Positions 21,699 to 33,422 of a DNA stretch of 64,000 bases are shown here, one piece after another (position 1 is the stretch's first letter; the number at the start of each line of letters is the position of its first letter). Source of the stretch: Diaporthe sp. PMI_573 (lineage: Eukaryota > Ascomycota > Sordariomycetes > Diaporthales > Diaporthaceae); contig JAJTUP010000043.1 in assembly GCA_021399435.1 (NCBI GenBank), forward strand, positions 62,001 through 126,000, in the 5' to 3' direction. A program made the position numbers and the translations under genes. Below the pieces are notes generated by a model. The model did not search any database. It was not told the DNA's origin and saw nothing but the letters and a program-made list of their open reading frames with translations.

Positions 21699-23677
21699 TT
21701 AGCTACGTTGTGCCCATCTAGTTAATTCCCGTGCAATATCACTTTGTAACGCCGTGCTAGATGCCCGATCTAGCAATTCAAGTGGCAATTCAGCCTTGTA
21801 GACGCCTGCTTTGCTCCAAGACCTAATACACTGGCTGGCGCCAATAACGTGCCGCTGAAGACAAGATCTCCGTGCTGACACCATCTGCCCGACGCTACTA
21901 AACTGACGCTCAGTTTCTGCTGCTGCTGAAGGTATCGTGAGGAAGTCAACTGCCATATAAGACAGCTTGGGGAATCGTTTTGCGCCAATATCCCGCCACC
22001 ACGCGATTGGGTCGTTTAGGTACGCCTTTGAGTTGACTACTGGCTCAACAAGGTATGTATCTAGCTCGTCTTGTTGTATATCCTCTCGTTGTATGGGCTC
22101 AGGGTCCTTGCCTTTGCTGCCCCTTCTCCTCTTGTTTGCTAGCCGTGTATCTTGTGAATTAGGAACCTCGTCGTCGGCGTCGTTCGCGAAGAAGCGTTTG
22201 CGGCGTTGCAGCATGTCGAGGACTGGTTGTTGTTCGACCTCAGTCTGGGGGTTAAAGTCAGGTCGCGGTCTACTAGAGGATTAGTTAAGCAAAGACTATT
22301 AATATATGTATAACTCACTTATTTTTATAGTCCTCCTCCCAAAAGGCGCACGCGGCGGCTTCAACTAATTCGTCAGATACGTCAGATACGTCAGAATTTT
22401 TGTACTCAGTATCAACAAAAGGATCAGTATCTAAAGCATCATCATCCTCATCCTCACTAGCCGAATCCTGTTGCGCAAGGTCCTCCTCAGGGTTGATGGC
22501 AACTTCGTCAAAGGCACGTTCTAGAGCCTCGTTTTCCTCGTCCTCGTCAGCGAAGCTGTCTTGAAGCCAGTTTCGGAGGACCTGGTCAAGCGGCAGGCGC
22601 TTACAACCCTCACCATACATCAAGGCGCGGGTACAGAGCTGCAAAACGTGCGGACCACAGCTAATCTGCCTCTCCTCAGCGTCGAGCCCGAGTGCTTCGC
22701 CAATCTTGGCCATCGTTGTCCTATTCTTAGACTCGTTATCCAAGGTACAGTAGCCCACGCAATCTTGAATCTCAAAAAAGCGGATTATGGCTAAGATTTC
22801 CTCAGCAATATCAGAACCTCTGTGGCGCTTCATCAAAGGTGGCAAACCTAACAAGATGGTCCATCTGTTGAAGTCTTTGTCGATGAAATTGGCAGTCAAC
22901 CCTACGAATGACGTGAATCTCCTCGAGGTCCAGCCGTCAAACGTTAGATGGATCAAGCCGCGCGCGCTTCGAAGGAAAGCTCTGATCTTGGGTAGGGCGC
23001 GGTGATATTCACGCAAAAGGAGGCGAACAAGGGTTTTCGAGTGTGGTAGGTCCTTCTCCTCAAGCACGGGGTTGTTATACAGCTGTTGACGGCGCCAACG
23101 AGTATCATTCACGATATTGAATGACAGATTCGAGCAGACAAGCCAGTCAAGTATCAATAAGTCGTTCACCGGCTTCTTGAAGCGTATTATTAACTGCCCG
23201 TGGACTGCTTGTTGCGCCGGTTTCGAAAAGTCGATCATGGAGTTGAGGGTCCTCTGCGAGGGTACAGGCGTAGACTCGGCTTCATTAATCTGCACAGCAT
23301 TCTAGGCGTCAGCTTATGAACCCTCATCTATTTTGTCACATACCTTAGGGTCTATAACGCCATGGCTATCCTTTAGATGCTTCTCGATGGACCTGCTAGT
23401 TGTAGCCACGAATTTGGTATCCTTCGCAGGTTTCTTTTGCAAGAAAACAAGACTCGCACACCCAGATCTGATCTTGGTTTTTAGGCCGAGAACAATCTCT
23501 GAGTCTGAAGCCATATCGCCACCACCATTTGCGTTCTTTTGTTGGGTTATGGTAGTTGGCAAGCCCTGGGTAAGCTGCCCAGCGTTCCTCAGTCCAAACG
23601 GAGTAATCAGGGTAGCCCACGATCTCGGTATCTTGTGGCGTGGAGGAAACGAGGGACGAGGGCGTAGGTGAGTCCAT
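21699..23677 (-). pseudogene. hAT-2 transposase, three exons, frameshifted and shortened
   Basis: Exon 1 starts at 23677 (M-D-S-P-T-P-S) and encodes the BED-like finger region (W-V-C-E-S-C). Near 23450 the homologous sequence moves to another frame (Q-K-K-P-A-K-D, then S-I-E-K-H-L), so there is a frameshift. Exon 1 ends at 23344. Exon 2 is 23289-22319 (introns 54 bp GTATGT...TGCAG and 46 bp GTGAGT...TAACTAAT...CTAG), and exon 3 is 22272-21699. Splice phases match. Visible motifs are L-T-F-D-G-W-T-S-R-R, T-L-D-N-E-S-K-N and the C-terminal F-L-T-I-P-S-A-A-A-E-T-E-R-Q-F-S dimerisation domain. The segment between the core and the C-terminus is much shorter than usual and acidic, so an internal in-frame deletion is likely. 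Confidence 0.82.
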
Positions 23678-24109
23678 TTTTGGCGCCCGCGAGGTCGAAA
23701 AAGAAACAATTCTTCGAGTACTAAAGTAATGTAGGTATGAATAGGTAAAGATTCTACGCGTTCCTCGCTTAGTAATATACCTGGAACGGCCCTAACCAGG
23801 GCCTCTAGCGCCTTTAGTTGATGTCGGAAGTCTCTGGGGGCAAGGGGTTGCATGAGGGCAGATCAGGATCTGAACATTCTGTGCTATGTTGCGATGCCTA
23901 ACTACATTGTGATTCCAGTGCGTCTAGCCACCCATCTTGTAACCTGACCTGCCAATCCCTCATGGATCTCGATGCACGCTGGCCTGAGCGAGGCTCAGCC
24001 CTGACTTGGGCGCCGTATGGGCCTGAGCGGTGCTGCGGTGCCTTTCGCCGATACTACGGTGCCCTTCACCGGGCCCCCGACGGGCCCGAAGTGCTGCCTT
24101 CCAACAGTT

Positions 24110-24313
24110 GATGAGGGTCGCGATAACCTCACATCCGAATCGGTCAGATCCGATATCGATCGGATGGCCTCAAAATATATCGGATATCGATCGGATGGAT
24201 GAGCCATCCGATCCGAATCTTAATCGGATGGCTGGCAAAAAATCCCATCGATCATCTATCGGATCGGATATCCGATTCGGTCAGATCGGATAGCCGACCG
24301 ATGGCCTGCTCTG
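24110..24313. repeat. hAT-2 subterminal repeat cluster, right
   Basis: The same ATCGGAT/ATCCGAT motifs recur here, for example GATATCGATCGGATGGC and TATCGGATCGGATATCC. The matching cluster at the other end supports these as functional cis elements. Confidence 0.8.
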
Positions 24314-24540
24314 GGTCCGCGGAGATCAACAAGCGCGAGGACAAACACAAGAAACCTACGCAGCAACTCTCGCGGGACGGTCATTCCAAACACTAACCGC
24401 CATTGCCAACAAATTTGATCTCGAGCTAATCCAATACGACGTTGTCAATGCGTTCGTGTACGCTCCTATCGATCAAGACATCTTCATGAGAATGCCTCGA
24501 AACTATTAGAGTGTTATTAGAGTGTTGAGTGTATATCTGC

Positions 24541-24850
24541 TATGGGTAAGTCCCTTATTCCTCTTATCATTTTTAAAGGTCTTAGTGTATAACAACAGTG
24601 GTTTCCCGTTGCCCTCAAAGATTATAATGGTTGGTAATTTACTGCCACGAAGAAGTGGTGGATGGAGGAAAAGATCGCCATTGACTGGCTAAGGAGAGTA
24701 TTTATCCCTCTGACGGCCCCAGAAGACCCTAAAGAACGATGCCTTCTCGTAATCAATAGGCACCACACGTACACAAAAGAGATGCAAGAAAGATGTGGGA
24801 ATATAAGGCTGAATTTTACATTTGAGGTTTCAAGAGGCGCAGATATATAG
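24541..24850 (+). pseudogene. Fot1-type transposase fragment with nonsense codons
   Basis: The frame containing E-K-I-A-I-D-W-L-R-R-V-F and C-L-L-V-I-N-R-H-H-T aligns with the Fot-like element at 47023-48872, over the region between its first and second catalytic motifs. In-frame stops lie at 24590 (TAA) and 24635 (TAA). The first is at the same codon as the TAG at 47838 of the other copy. The fragment ends soon after. Confidence 0.7.
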
Positions 24851-27800
24851 ACATTATTGGTGATAACCTTGCCCGTACCATGGCGGGTAATTCACTGTCT
24901 GTAGGATACGGGCTATCTCAACGTCGTTGAAGAGCTCCCCGTCTCCTTCCGTAGGAGCGGTATAAACCAACTTCAGGGATACTGATGCTGTTTTGGAGAC
25001 GATTAACTCCATCATAGGAATGAGAAGATGATACATGGTCAGCAGTATGGCCTAGAGAGATTGAAATGGCCGGCATTGATAGGTGCTGGCGGGTCTTGGC
25101 AGGCCCCCCTGCAACGTCGTGCTATAGACCTCTTCATACCAGATGAGGCTAAACGCGCCAATGGCAACGCAAGGCGCAGCAGCAGCAGGTATCGCCTGGC
25201 TACATGCCAGAATTCTCAAGACTGATTCTCAACGTAAAGAGGCTTCCGTTTATGATTGTGGTCGGGGCTTGAGTGGCAAGAAAGGCCGATATGTCGTATA
25301 AAGATGTGAGAAAAGAAAAGAATTGATTCACGTTCCAGCGGAATCGGAAAGGGAGTAAAGAAGCATAGACTGGGTATGGAAACTTGAGATAAAGGCAATC
25401 GGGCTAACACAGACTATAGAATGTAGATCAGGAATGCGGTCCACAGGGTCCATGACAGAAATGTTGTCCTTGGGGCAGGAATGTTTTGCCGCTAGGTCAC
25501 TAGGTGTCGAAAGCGATTATCAGCCATTGAGGAATAGCTGTGTAATCTCTTGTCGACTGACAATAGAGCCCTATTAGCTGGCAAACGCTCTAGCAGAACC
25601 ATCAGCACCCTCGATCTTGACACTTATTTTTAATGCCGGCGAGGATACCATAACTTCGATGATTCGAGTAAACTCCCCTAGTGCGGAAGAGTCTCAAGCT
25701 ATAATAAAGCCAGATTTTCAAATGAAAGTCTTTTGGAGTCCTCTATGTCTAGCCGCTCGATGCTCTCTCGATTAACCTGCTTTGCTTTCTTATACTGCCT
25801 CTGGGTATAGAGCTGTATCGAAAGCTTTTGCCTTATCGTCTAGGCTAGCCATGTTATTTTGTACGCAAAGACTATGAGGGAATTAATATACACACAATAT
25901 ACATGGGGATAAGGAGAAAGTGATTTATATAAATGTTTGCAGATTATAAGTTTATCATCTCCCAAAAGTTAGCGGACATCATCGAACCACGCTCAAATTA
26001 TGAAGCCAGGTCGTTCACAAGGGGGGCATTCAAGGCGTTCAACACCTTGCTTTGGGCCAGGCTGGTTTTCACCAACGTGCGGGAAATCCCGGCGTCGGGC
26101 TTCCGGTTTTGGACTTGCCGCTTAATGTCGTCCAGAGCCTGCGTCCTTTTCCACTCCGTGCGGACCCTTGTGAGTTTGAGCTGCCTCATCTTCTCCCAGA
26201 GCGCTTTCCGATTTCTGCTGACTTTTGAGTGTTCCGGTGTCTCTGCGGTTGCAGCACATTGATGGGAATGGAGACTGCGTCAATGTTGAGAACGATGAGG
26301 ACATCCAAAATCCTTTTTTAGACCGTCTCGATTTTGCCAGCGATTGGGGTCATATAGATGAACAGATGGACCTTTTCGCTATATATACCATTTAAATACA
26401 AAACCCTCCTCTGACTCTCTTCCCAAACTTTGTGTCAAGAGAAGCCACCTTGTTTTGTTCCTTCTTTAGTCAACATTGTTGCAACTAAGTAGTATAGTAT
26501 GTTAAAGCTCTGGCTATACAGCGATCCGATGATAACCGAAAACAGATATCGAGCTGAAGCAGCAGGAGACCCCACCTCCTGGACAGCGGCATCCTGGCCA
26601 AACTTAGCAGCAACATACTAGCACCGGCTTGTCAGAACAAAGGATCCTCACTAGCCTCCTCGTCTTCCTATTGGTCAGATCAGGGTAGGGGTTTTCCCGG
26701 TAGGCTGTTCCGCGGGCAGAAAAAAGGTTCTTCGTGGGCACCGGCAGTTTTCGCTACGCGTGTCTTCCTACGCGAAGGCAAGCCATAGCTCTGGACCATT
26801 GAGCTAACGAGCCCTAATTTGTACAAACACGAAGGTAAGTGCAAAAAGATCAACGTAGCCTTTCAAATCCCAACCCTAGGTACTACCAGCAGCAGAGTCA
26901 CAGACGGAGGGCGAGAGGGGCTATAGGCAAGAGAGGACCTCTCTCGCCCAAATCCATACTTTGCAAAAATGAATACCTTCGCCTTCTTTACAAGTCTGAT
27001 TATACTTGGGTCTTTGCACTATATATTTAAGGATAATGGTATTCCAGTCCTTGTTTCCTTCAACTTTACAGCAGGTACTCGCTAGATACGGGATAAGCAG
27101 TATACCCGCTGACCTTGTCTCCCTACGCCTTACTCTACAAGTTGTCGGTTTTAACGAGTTATTGCGAACTAGTCCTTGATTATGACGATCTTATCCTGCG
27201 TTTCTTTACTACCCTCGCTCACTGGAGAGGAGACTAAACTTCTTAGCCGGGGCCCCGGATATATAAAGTAATTGAATCTTCCTAGGAAGTAGTCAGTATT
27301 GCCCTTATAGTTGATATACCACAAAATGGGGTATAACCTTACACTGATCGTGGGGGTTGTCAATTCCGTGGTTGGGACACGGGGCGAGGTGTAATATCTC
27401 CTGAAGGAGTATGCCGCCAGCTTGTCCCGCCTTTGTGACATCAGACTGGCCGCAATCCTGTCTAGCAAGATATTTAGGACAATGCACCACAACTTGGTCT
27501 ATACATGCTCCTTTGCAAGCGTAGCATTGCTTCTTCAAAGTACACATAATGTTGAGGCTGTCTATGTTCCCAGACGTTGGTGTTGCTGAACCTCTATTGC
27601 GTCTGCTCCTGGGATTGAGCTTAAAGGATTGGACTGACACGGATTTGCGTGTTGTATGTTGTGCGCGCGGCATCAACCGGGAGCGAGTGATGTAATATAT
27701 ACAGTGCAACTTTACCGAGACCGATTCGATGCACGCCTCTTTCGGCCAACACAAGCTCCAAGAAAGCCCTCCAAGTAAGCCTGCAGAGTGACACTACAGC

Positions 27801-30354
27801 CAGCATCTAAGCACACAGCTGTTAACTTTAATAAACCTCAAAATGGTCAAAGGATTTGGTCCACAGTCTTCTACAAGAAGATTGCCATTCACGTATGCCG
27901 CCATACATTCATGAGCTATGATTATGTTACCGTATTGCTTGGTGAGACCGCCACTATTAGCTGTAATTCAACTGAGGAAGGATAGAACCGTTGGTGTAGG
28001 TGGTAACGTTAATAAAGAATGCTGCCCTTTTTCAAATCGATTGGCTCAGGGTGATATTGTCGCTTGTTACACCTGAAGAATACGATCTCGAGTATAGAAT
28101 TTTGCTTGAGGAGGGTAATGCTGAATCGGACTATAGAATGAACTGGATGGCTTGCCTACAATCTATTACACGCTTGCTTTTAGTTGTCTAAGCATTTTAC
28201 TGTGGCACATGTTCGCCACGGGAATTCGCAAATATAATAACATTATAGCCATACTCCACAGCTTCAAAGCTATGACACTTGAAACGCACTATGTTGGGTG
28301 GTGCGAGGCGGAAAACGGCGCGCTCTGATTGGCCGTAGGACTGCTTCGTCAAGAATTTGTTTATACCATCCGTTTTTTAGGCCCAAATATCTGTTCTCTT
28401 TCAATTTATCCTCAATCAACCCGTCTAAAGTCAGTTTCATGGCCGCTTTGAAAAGGACTGGGCTGTAGGCTTTCTCCTTGGTGCTGAGTCATCGGTCAGG
28501 GCTTGGTAGTACTTGTGGTGCCTACATCCAGTGTAGTCTTTTCAAAAGTACGTTTCGAAAGTACTGTGCGTAACACAATACTAATAAGTACGGTACCATT
28601 ATTGGAACTAAAATAGGGAAATGGCTCCGCCGCTTCATCTATAAGAGCTGTTGAAATAGCTTGCTCTAGGATAGGTCGTTCTACTGTATGAAATGACTTC
28701 AAGTAAAGAAAAGACATTGATTTTTCAAACTCAGCGCCCGCGATAACCTGACCTGCTCAATTATTTGAATGTTACACAACAATGTCTTCACAAACACCGC
28801 TACAACAAAGAAAGGCCATTCATACTCTCATAAAGTCACCAAAATAAAGAAACAGATCTTCCATCTATCCCTGGAACTTAGATTGCGAAAGTCGTTACCA
28901 TTGCCTAAGAAGCTTCTGGCTCTATATCCTGACTATGTTACCAAAGACCACGTGGACATGTCGCCTAAGAACTTTACTCTCACGAAGGAAGGGCAGCGGA
29001 ATATATCGTTATATTCAGACGCGTGTTTACCACCCTTTCGATATCCACAGAATGGGGGAGACAAGCAACTGCCCGCTATGTGGGAGCTGTTTCCTCATTG
29101 GCGCCGGCCTAGAAACATTGTCGACCGGCACTACCACGCTGTCAACACCGATCGGAGAGATGGTCTTCTACGTTGTTAACACTATTACCCTTTTCTTGAT
29201 GTGTGTCTAGGACATGAATAAGCACATGATATTCTTTCGGAATACTACGAACGAGATCGCTCGGCAGGTAGGTGGTTACGAAGAGACATTCCCAGTCGTG
29301 TGGAAGTGGGGACATCCGTGGTTAACCTTCTTACCCAGCTTAGGCTCTCTCTCGAGTAGTTCTTTGAGTATAGTCAGAGATGCGCCGCCGAAGAATGTGG
29401 TCCGGTCGTGATTCCGAATCCCACTGAAGAGGTGGTCATAATCGAGGTCTTTGCAGCGGAGCGAGTGCAGGGCCTGACTTCCAATGGACAGTACGATTGA
29501 TTGTATTGTTGCTAAGTGCAAGAAGGTTGTAGGAACTCTTATTACATTTGTCAATGAAATTTAGCGTTGACTTTGATCACAGAAAAAAGCCAATTCCATC
29601 AAATCCACTGAAACTCCCTGCTGGGCGAGTGTAGATCAGGCAGAAACTCGAAGCGTTTCCGGATACGGACGGGATTGCCGTGATTGATCAAAGCGGCGTT
29701 ACCAGCGTTGGGTCCAGGACATAAACATCACGACGCAGCAGGCGGCAGCGATGAATTACTGGGGCGGGGAAGCATACCAGTTCACAGTGACAGATGCGGC
29801 AAGAACTTCACCTTGTCATGGCCTGCCAGAGGACTATTTCTGCTTCTTACTATTGAGGATGCTTACACCCATTGAAGTCCAACATGTACGGTGGTAGGAA
29901 GATATGTATTGAGTAGCGTACAGTATCGTACACATTATTGTACAGGACGATCGCCCTTAGATCTAGGCTTTTCCTCTCTGGCCTCCTGTGTTTAGGATAC
30001 GAAGTAGCTGAGTGATATCTACGCTTAGAAGCCCACGGATTCTTTTCCCAGCCATTACTACAATGACCTCGTCTTGTTTTTGTTTTTTTTTGTTTTTTTT
30101 ATATATATTGCGTCGCCGTTACGGTCGCCGTCGTCGGCTGCTAGTAAGCTCATCAGCTGTTAGATTTATGGGAGACAGCTGGTTGATAACTAGTCCTCCG
30201 CGCCCCTATCTGTGCTGCCTGAAACAAGGACGGGCTTCCGTTTGGTTCTCGAACCTGTCAGTGACCGCGACCAAAGTACATAAGCCCGCTGTTGGCTCCC
30301 TTTTCCCCCTCTCCTCGCTGGACACGGCACTGCTATTAAAGTCTTCTCTTCATC
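24851..30354. other. Gene-poor, AT-rich stretch with coding scraps
   Basis: No complete gene is supported. A minus-strand scrap at 25998-26250 (R-K-A-L-W-E-K-M-R-Q-L-K-L-T-R-V-R-T-E-W) reads like the end of a real protein of unknown family. A plus-strand frame near 28010-28190 weakly resembles pogo transposase. At 29052 an ATG opens M-G-E-T-S-N-C-P-L-C-G-S-C, a Cys pair seen at the start of some fungal F-box proteins, but it ends soon after. A T-run and AT microsatellite lies at 30075-30112. Confidence 0.4.
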
Positions 30355-31153
30355 ATGCAACCTCTCATCAACCCAACCTCGGTCCCTCCTATCACCGCTT
30401 TACGAGAAAACCTGGATTACGGTGACCCTCAGCTACCAAGATGTCAAGCATTCTACGAAAGCGCCCGGGTTTTCCGAATGACGTTTGTTAGTAGTCAAGG
30501 GTGGGAGGGCAGCTCACTGCATGACTGGAGAGCACATCAAACTGCGTTGGGTGAGATGGTTCGATCCTATCTTGTAGTACATAGAAACGGAAGACTTTTC
30601 TGGCCTGACGACGATGTGTCAATTTGGTCCAACAAGTGGAAGTACTCGACTCACGGTGCCCGGTAACAACATCCAGCCACCCAAAAAAAATCTCTTCTCG
30701 AGCTGATTATTTTCAAGGATCGAAGAGATAATGAAGCAGCTTTTCTGGCGCTTGAACATCCAGCAACATCGCAACATCAAATACAAGAAGAACAAAGGAA
30801 TGGCTGGCGAGGTTGAGGTAACAGCTGGGAGACGCCTTGATCACATCGTCGTTGATGAGGCCGCCAGTCTTGATGCTGCCCAAGCGCTTGTCGATCTAAA
30901 GTATGGGATCGTGCTCATCCTCTACTACCTGATTGTTCGTCTAACGAGAATTTTCAGGTCATCAATAGGCCCTAACCGCACTGCCTCACACGGCGTCAAT
31001 ACGACTGCCATCAGTTTCGCTTCGCATGGCGCTCCATTAGTAAACAACCTATACTCCATTCCCGCTTTTAGGGAATTAAACACTTTTTCTAACATGTGTC
31101 GGACAGGGTCCTCGTCAAGTTACTCCCAATACCAATATGGAAGAATCTGCTAG
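30355..31153 (+). CDS. Three-exon gene, function unknown
   Basis: Exons 30355-30662, 30718-30900 and 30958-31153 give 228 aa. Intron 1 (55 bp) has a GTAACA donor, CTGATTA branch-like site and TTCAAG acceptor. Intron 2 (57 bp) has a GTATGG donor, TCTAACG branch site and TTTTCAG acceptor. Both split codons rejoin in frame. Exon 1 looks strongly coding, with W-E-G-S-S-L-H-D-W-R-A-H and H-R-N-G-R-L-F-W-P-D-D-D. Exon 2 has a basic stretch and R-L-D-H-I-V-V-D-E-A-A. Exon 3 is Ser/Tyr-rich at the end. No domain was recognised. Intron 2 lies in an open frame, so its retention would add 19 residues without a stop. The start is the only ATG near the exon-1 beginning and follows a CT-rich leader. Confidence 0.55.
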
Positions 31154-31877
31154 GCGGCTGAGGGGTAACGAGAGACCCTTGGCCCGTCTGATGCCGTTAA
31201 AACGGACCGGAAAACGGCTTGCTTGTCTAGGGACAAATCAGCTCACGATCCTGCTCCATTAGCGCTGCCAAATAGATACCGTACCCTTACCAACAGCAGG
31301 CCGCGGACAAAACCCTCGCGGTTGATAAGGAACAAGATGGTGTTGACTACCCCGGATTACGCAGTGGATCGCCAAGGAGACACGGATTAAGCTCCAAACT
31401 GGCATTGAGGAGTGTGCGCTGATGACTCTGCCCCGCGGTCGAAGAGATCATCTGGGACGTGAAGGGCTGCCGGCGGAGGTGAGTGGGCCAATTGGATCAT
31501 ACTTGACACGGAATATGAGCCCTGGTCGGGCGCAACGCTTGCTCTCGCTGCAATTATTCTTTCCGCCAGTACTAATGCTTCCATGGTTTTACGAGGCATA
31601 TTTTGATCCAATCCGCGAGTATCAAAGGACACCTTCTCTTCCAGGACTATGAGACGACTAAAGTTGTCGTCACTAACTCTGACCTCCTCGGGATACGGAA
31701 GGAGACTGAAAGATTTAGCCTTCTCTCTGAAGCCGCCGCAGGAGCTGATCATCAACACTGCTGTGTCTTCCACTGCAATTGTTGCCGGATTATGTACATC
31801 TGTGATGGGCCAACATATCCAAGAACACAGTGGTTTGCGTTTTTTCCAAGAAGGGTTAATTAGCAACAGATAACTTT

Positions 31878-31990
31878 TCATTCCTCTCGGGTATGGTAGG
31901 AATGTGGTGGCATGCTGATAGGGATAATGTTGTGCTCTTTGCAATATTGCTTAAACTCCGCTGATATATGGCTCTCGCGGCCGTCGCCTT
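31878..31990 (-). pseudogene. Short pogo transposase fragment
   Basis: The minus strand encodes E-S-H-I-S-A-E-F-K-Q-Y-C-K-E-H-N and I-I-P-I-S-M-P-P-H-S, nearly identical to residues ~284-310 of the copy B transposase. It covers the region between the second and third catalytic motifs only. Flanking DNA shows no other transposon sequence, so this is a small debris piece. Confidence 0.75.
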
Positions 31991-32212
31991 GCCACCCTTT
32001 TCTATTATGGACTATGGTGGCCCTGCTAAAGGAGAAAGGACATAGCACACTGACGATCCGGCTCAGAGCTAACAACTTTGGGTGGTGAACACACTCCAAT
32101 CTATATTAGGGTATTCTTGGCAGTGTCAACCGACGCTGTCCCAGATGATAGGGATCAATGATAGTTTTGAAAGATGCCGCTCGATGTTGACGCAGTAGCC
32201 AAGCACATCTTG

Positions 32213-33422
32213 CTAAGCTCCCCCTGAGTCTCCTTGAGCTCCTTCAGCCGACTGCTGGCTTGGAATAAGAGCTGCCAGGTCTACTTGGCGTCTCTCCACA
32301 AGAGACATGTTGTTATAGTCGATAATAGCCAAAAGGTCATCGCGCCACTTCATTTCCATGGCAATTCGCTCGTCCCACTCTCGTTGCATCTTTCTGCGGT
32401 TCGCTTCACACCAATCAAGCTGTGCAGTCAGGTCGACAACTCTCTTCTCACACTCGCGGAGCTTGTCAGCCTGTCTCTTTAGAATGGTGGACCCGACTGG
32501 AGTCTGCTGGGGCTCAAGCTCCTTGAGATGTGACCGGGGGTGATTGCGGGGGCCCAAAGTGTAGTTATTCTCCTTATTCAGCAGGTCATACTGACTTGCG
32601 AACAATAAAGTTTCTTGCATCACCTGCAAACACCTCTCCTCAACTTGGATGTGCTTCTCCCTTGTCAGTGTATTCATTACTTCCAGTTCATTGATCTCGG
32701 CTTGGCCATTGTCCTTGTCCTGAGAGGTCTCGTCCTGTAATTCTGTTATGCTTTCGCCAAGTCTGTGTTTTTGCAATATGAGGTCATTATTCAGTTGAGT
32801 CTGACCGTCCAAGCTTTTCCTGAGATCTGAGATTTCCTGCTCCGCTTTCTTGTGTATTGCTTGAGATTCGTTTAGCTGCCGAACGAGGCCCTCAAGCTGG
32901 ATTTCCTGATGAGTAAGCTGGGATTTCAATGCCTGGTTTTCCCTTTCGAGGCGGTACGTGGTTTCGTAGATCGTTTTGTTCCTGTGCTCGGGCGCACGTG
33001 GCAGACAGCTTGGGCCACGAGGAGTTTTGAGCAGGGAGACCCTGTCGTCTAACAAGGCATCGGGCGCTTGATCGGGAGCTTGCGGGGCAGGCCCGGAAGG
33101 CCTGGGCAGGTTTTCCTGTGGGCCTTCGGCTGTCTGCATTTCGCTGGTTCTACGGTGCTTGTGAGCGACTAGAATAAAAAAAGGTGGGGTTGTCCTACCC
33201 GGGCAACGGGACGTTTGGGTCAAAAACGACCCTGGCGCGGCCGCCGAGGGCATACCATCGAGCCAGCTCAGGATCATTAGCGTTGGGGGTGGCTCTGGCG
33301 GCACGAGCAGCTGACACTGTGGTCCGCTTCCATTCTTTATTCCTAGCAGCCATTTCAGCTCGTCGTTGCTGCTGCTTGTCGTCGACGTTGTGGGCGGAAG
33401 GAAGAGACAAAGGCTCCATCAC
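32213..33422 (-). CDS. Two-exon coiled-coil protein, function unknown
   Basis: Exon 1 (33422-33199) and exon 2 (33149-32213) give 386 aa. The 49-bp intron has a GTAGGA donor and CGTAG acceptor, and the split Gly codon joins in frame. The N-terminus is basic (M-M-E-P-L-S-L-P, then R-A-E-M-A-A-R-N-K-E-W-K-R). A Pro-rich stretch follows (P-R-P-S-G-P-A-P-Q-A-P). From ~residue 125 to ~345 the protein is Gln/Glu/Leu/Lys-rich with heptad-like spacing, so a long coiled coil is expected. The very C-terminus is Gly/Ala/Ser-rich. No enzymatic motif is present. An unspliced reading from 33304 is also open but would discard the good exon 1. It may act as a scaffold or structural protein; this is inference from composition. 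Confidence 0.6.

Larger units (their letters stand above)
21486..24313 (-). mobile_element. hAT-2 transposon nested in copia RT
   Basis: The element begins CAGAGCAGGCCATCGGTCG and ends with its exact reverse complement. The host octamer GGTCCGCG flanks it at 21478-21485 and 24314-24321. The 8-bp duplication, terminal CAGAG and minus-strand hAT transposase with dimerisation domain agree fully with the hAT superfamily. Both ends are packed with ATCGGAT/ATCCGAT(TCCGAT) motifs. Confidence 0.92.
21290..24509 (+). pseudogene. Copia (Ty1-type) reverse-transcriptase fragment, split by hAT-2
   Basis: The left part (to 21485) carries the start of a copia reverse transcriptase: a tryptophan block followed by K-A-R-L-V-V-R. 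The right part (24322-24509) continues in frame with Q-E-T-Y-A-A-T-L, then Q-Y-D-V-V-N-A-F-V and M-R-M-P-R, and ends with TAG at 24507. The two parts are separated by a 2,828-bp hAT element with an 8-bp target duplication (GGTCCGCG); without the element and one duplicate copy the frame is continuous. Only this part of pol is present; no LTRs or integrase are visible near it. Confidence 0.8.

Noticed and set aside
25998..26250. Possible C-terminus of a DUF3435-type tyrosine recombinase (Starship captain)
   Set aside because: Only a basic helical scrap is visible; no catalytic Arg/His/Tyr motifs, so no Starship can be claimed.
26765..26815. tRNA-like 5' half on the minus strand (GGGCTCGTTAGCTCAATGG, A-box-like)
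   Set aside because: No matching acceptor strand, anticodon arm or B-box follows within a plausible distance; at best a tRNA relic.
28000..28191. Possible pogo transposase scrap (D-W-L-R-V-I-L-S-L-V-T-P-E-E)
   Set aside because: Similarity is confined to a few residues and the catalytic L-D-G-H motif is not recognisable.
29276..29554. 92-aa minus-strand frame with protein-like composition
   Set aside because: No domain, splice site or paralogue to support it.
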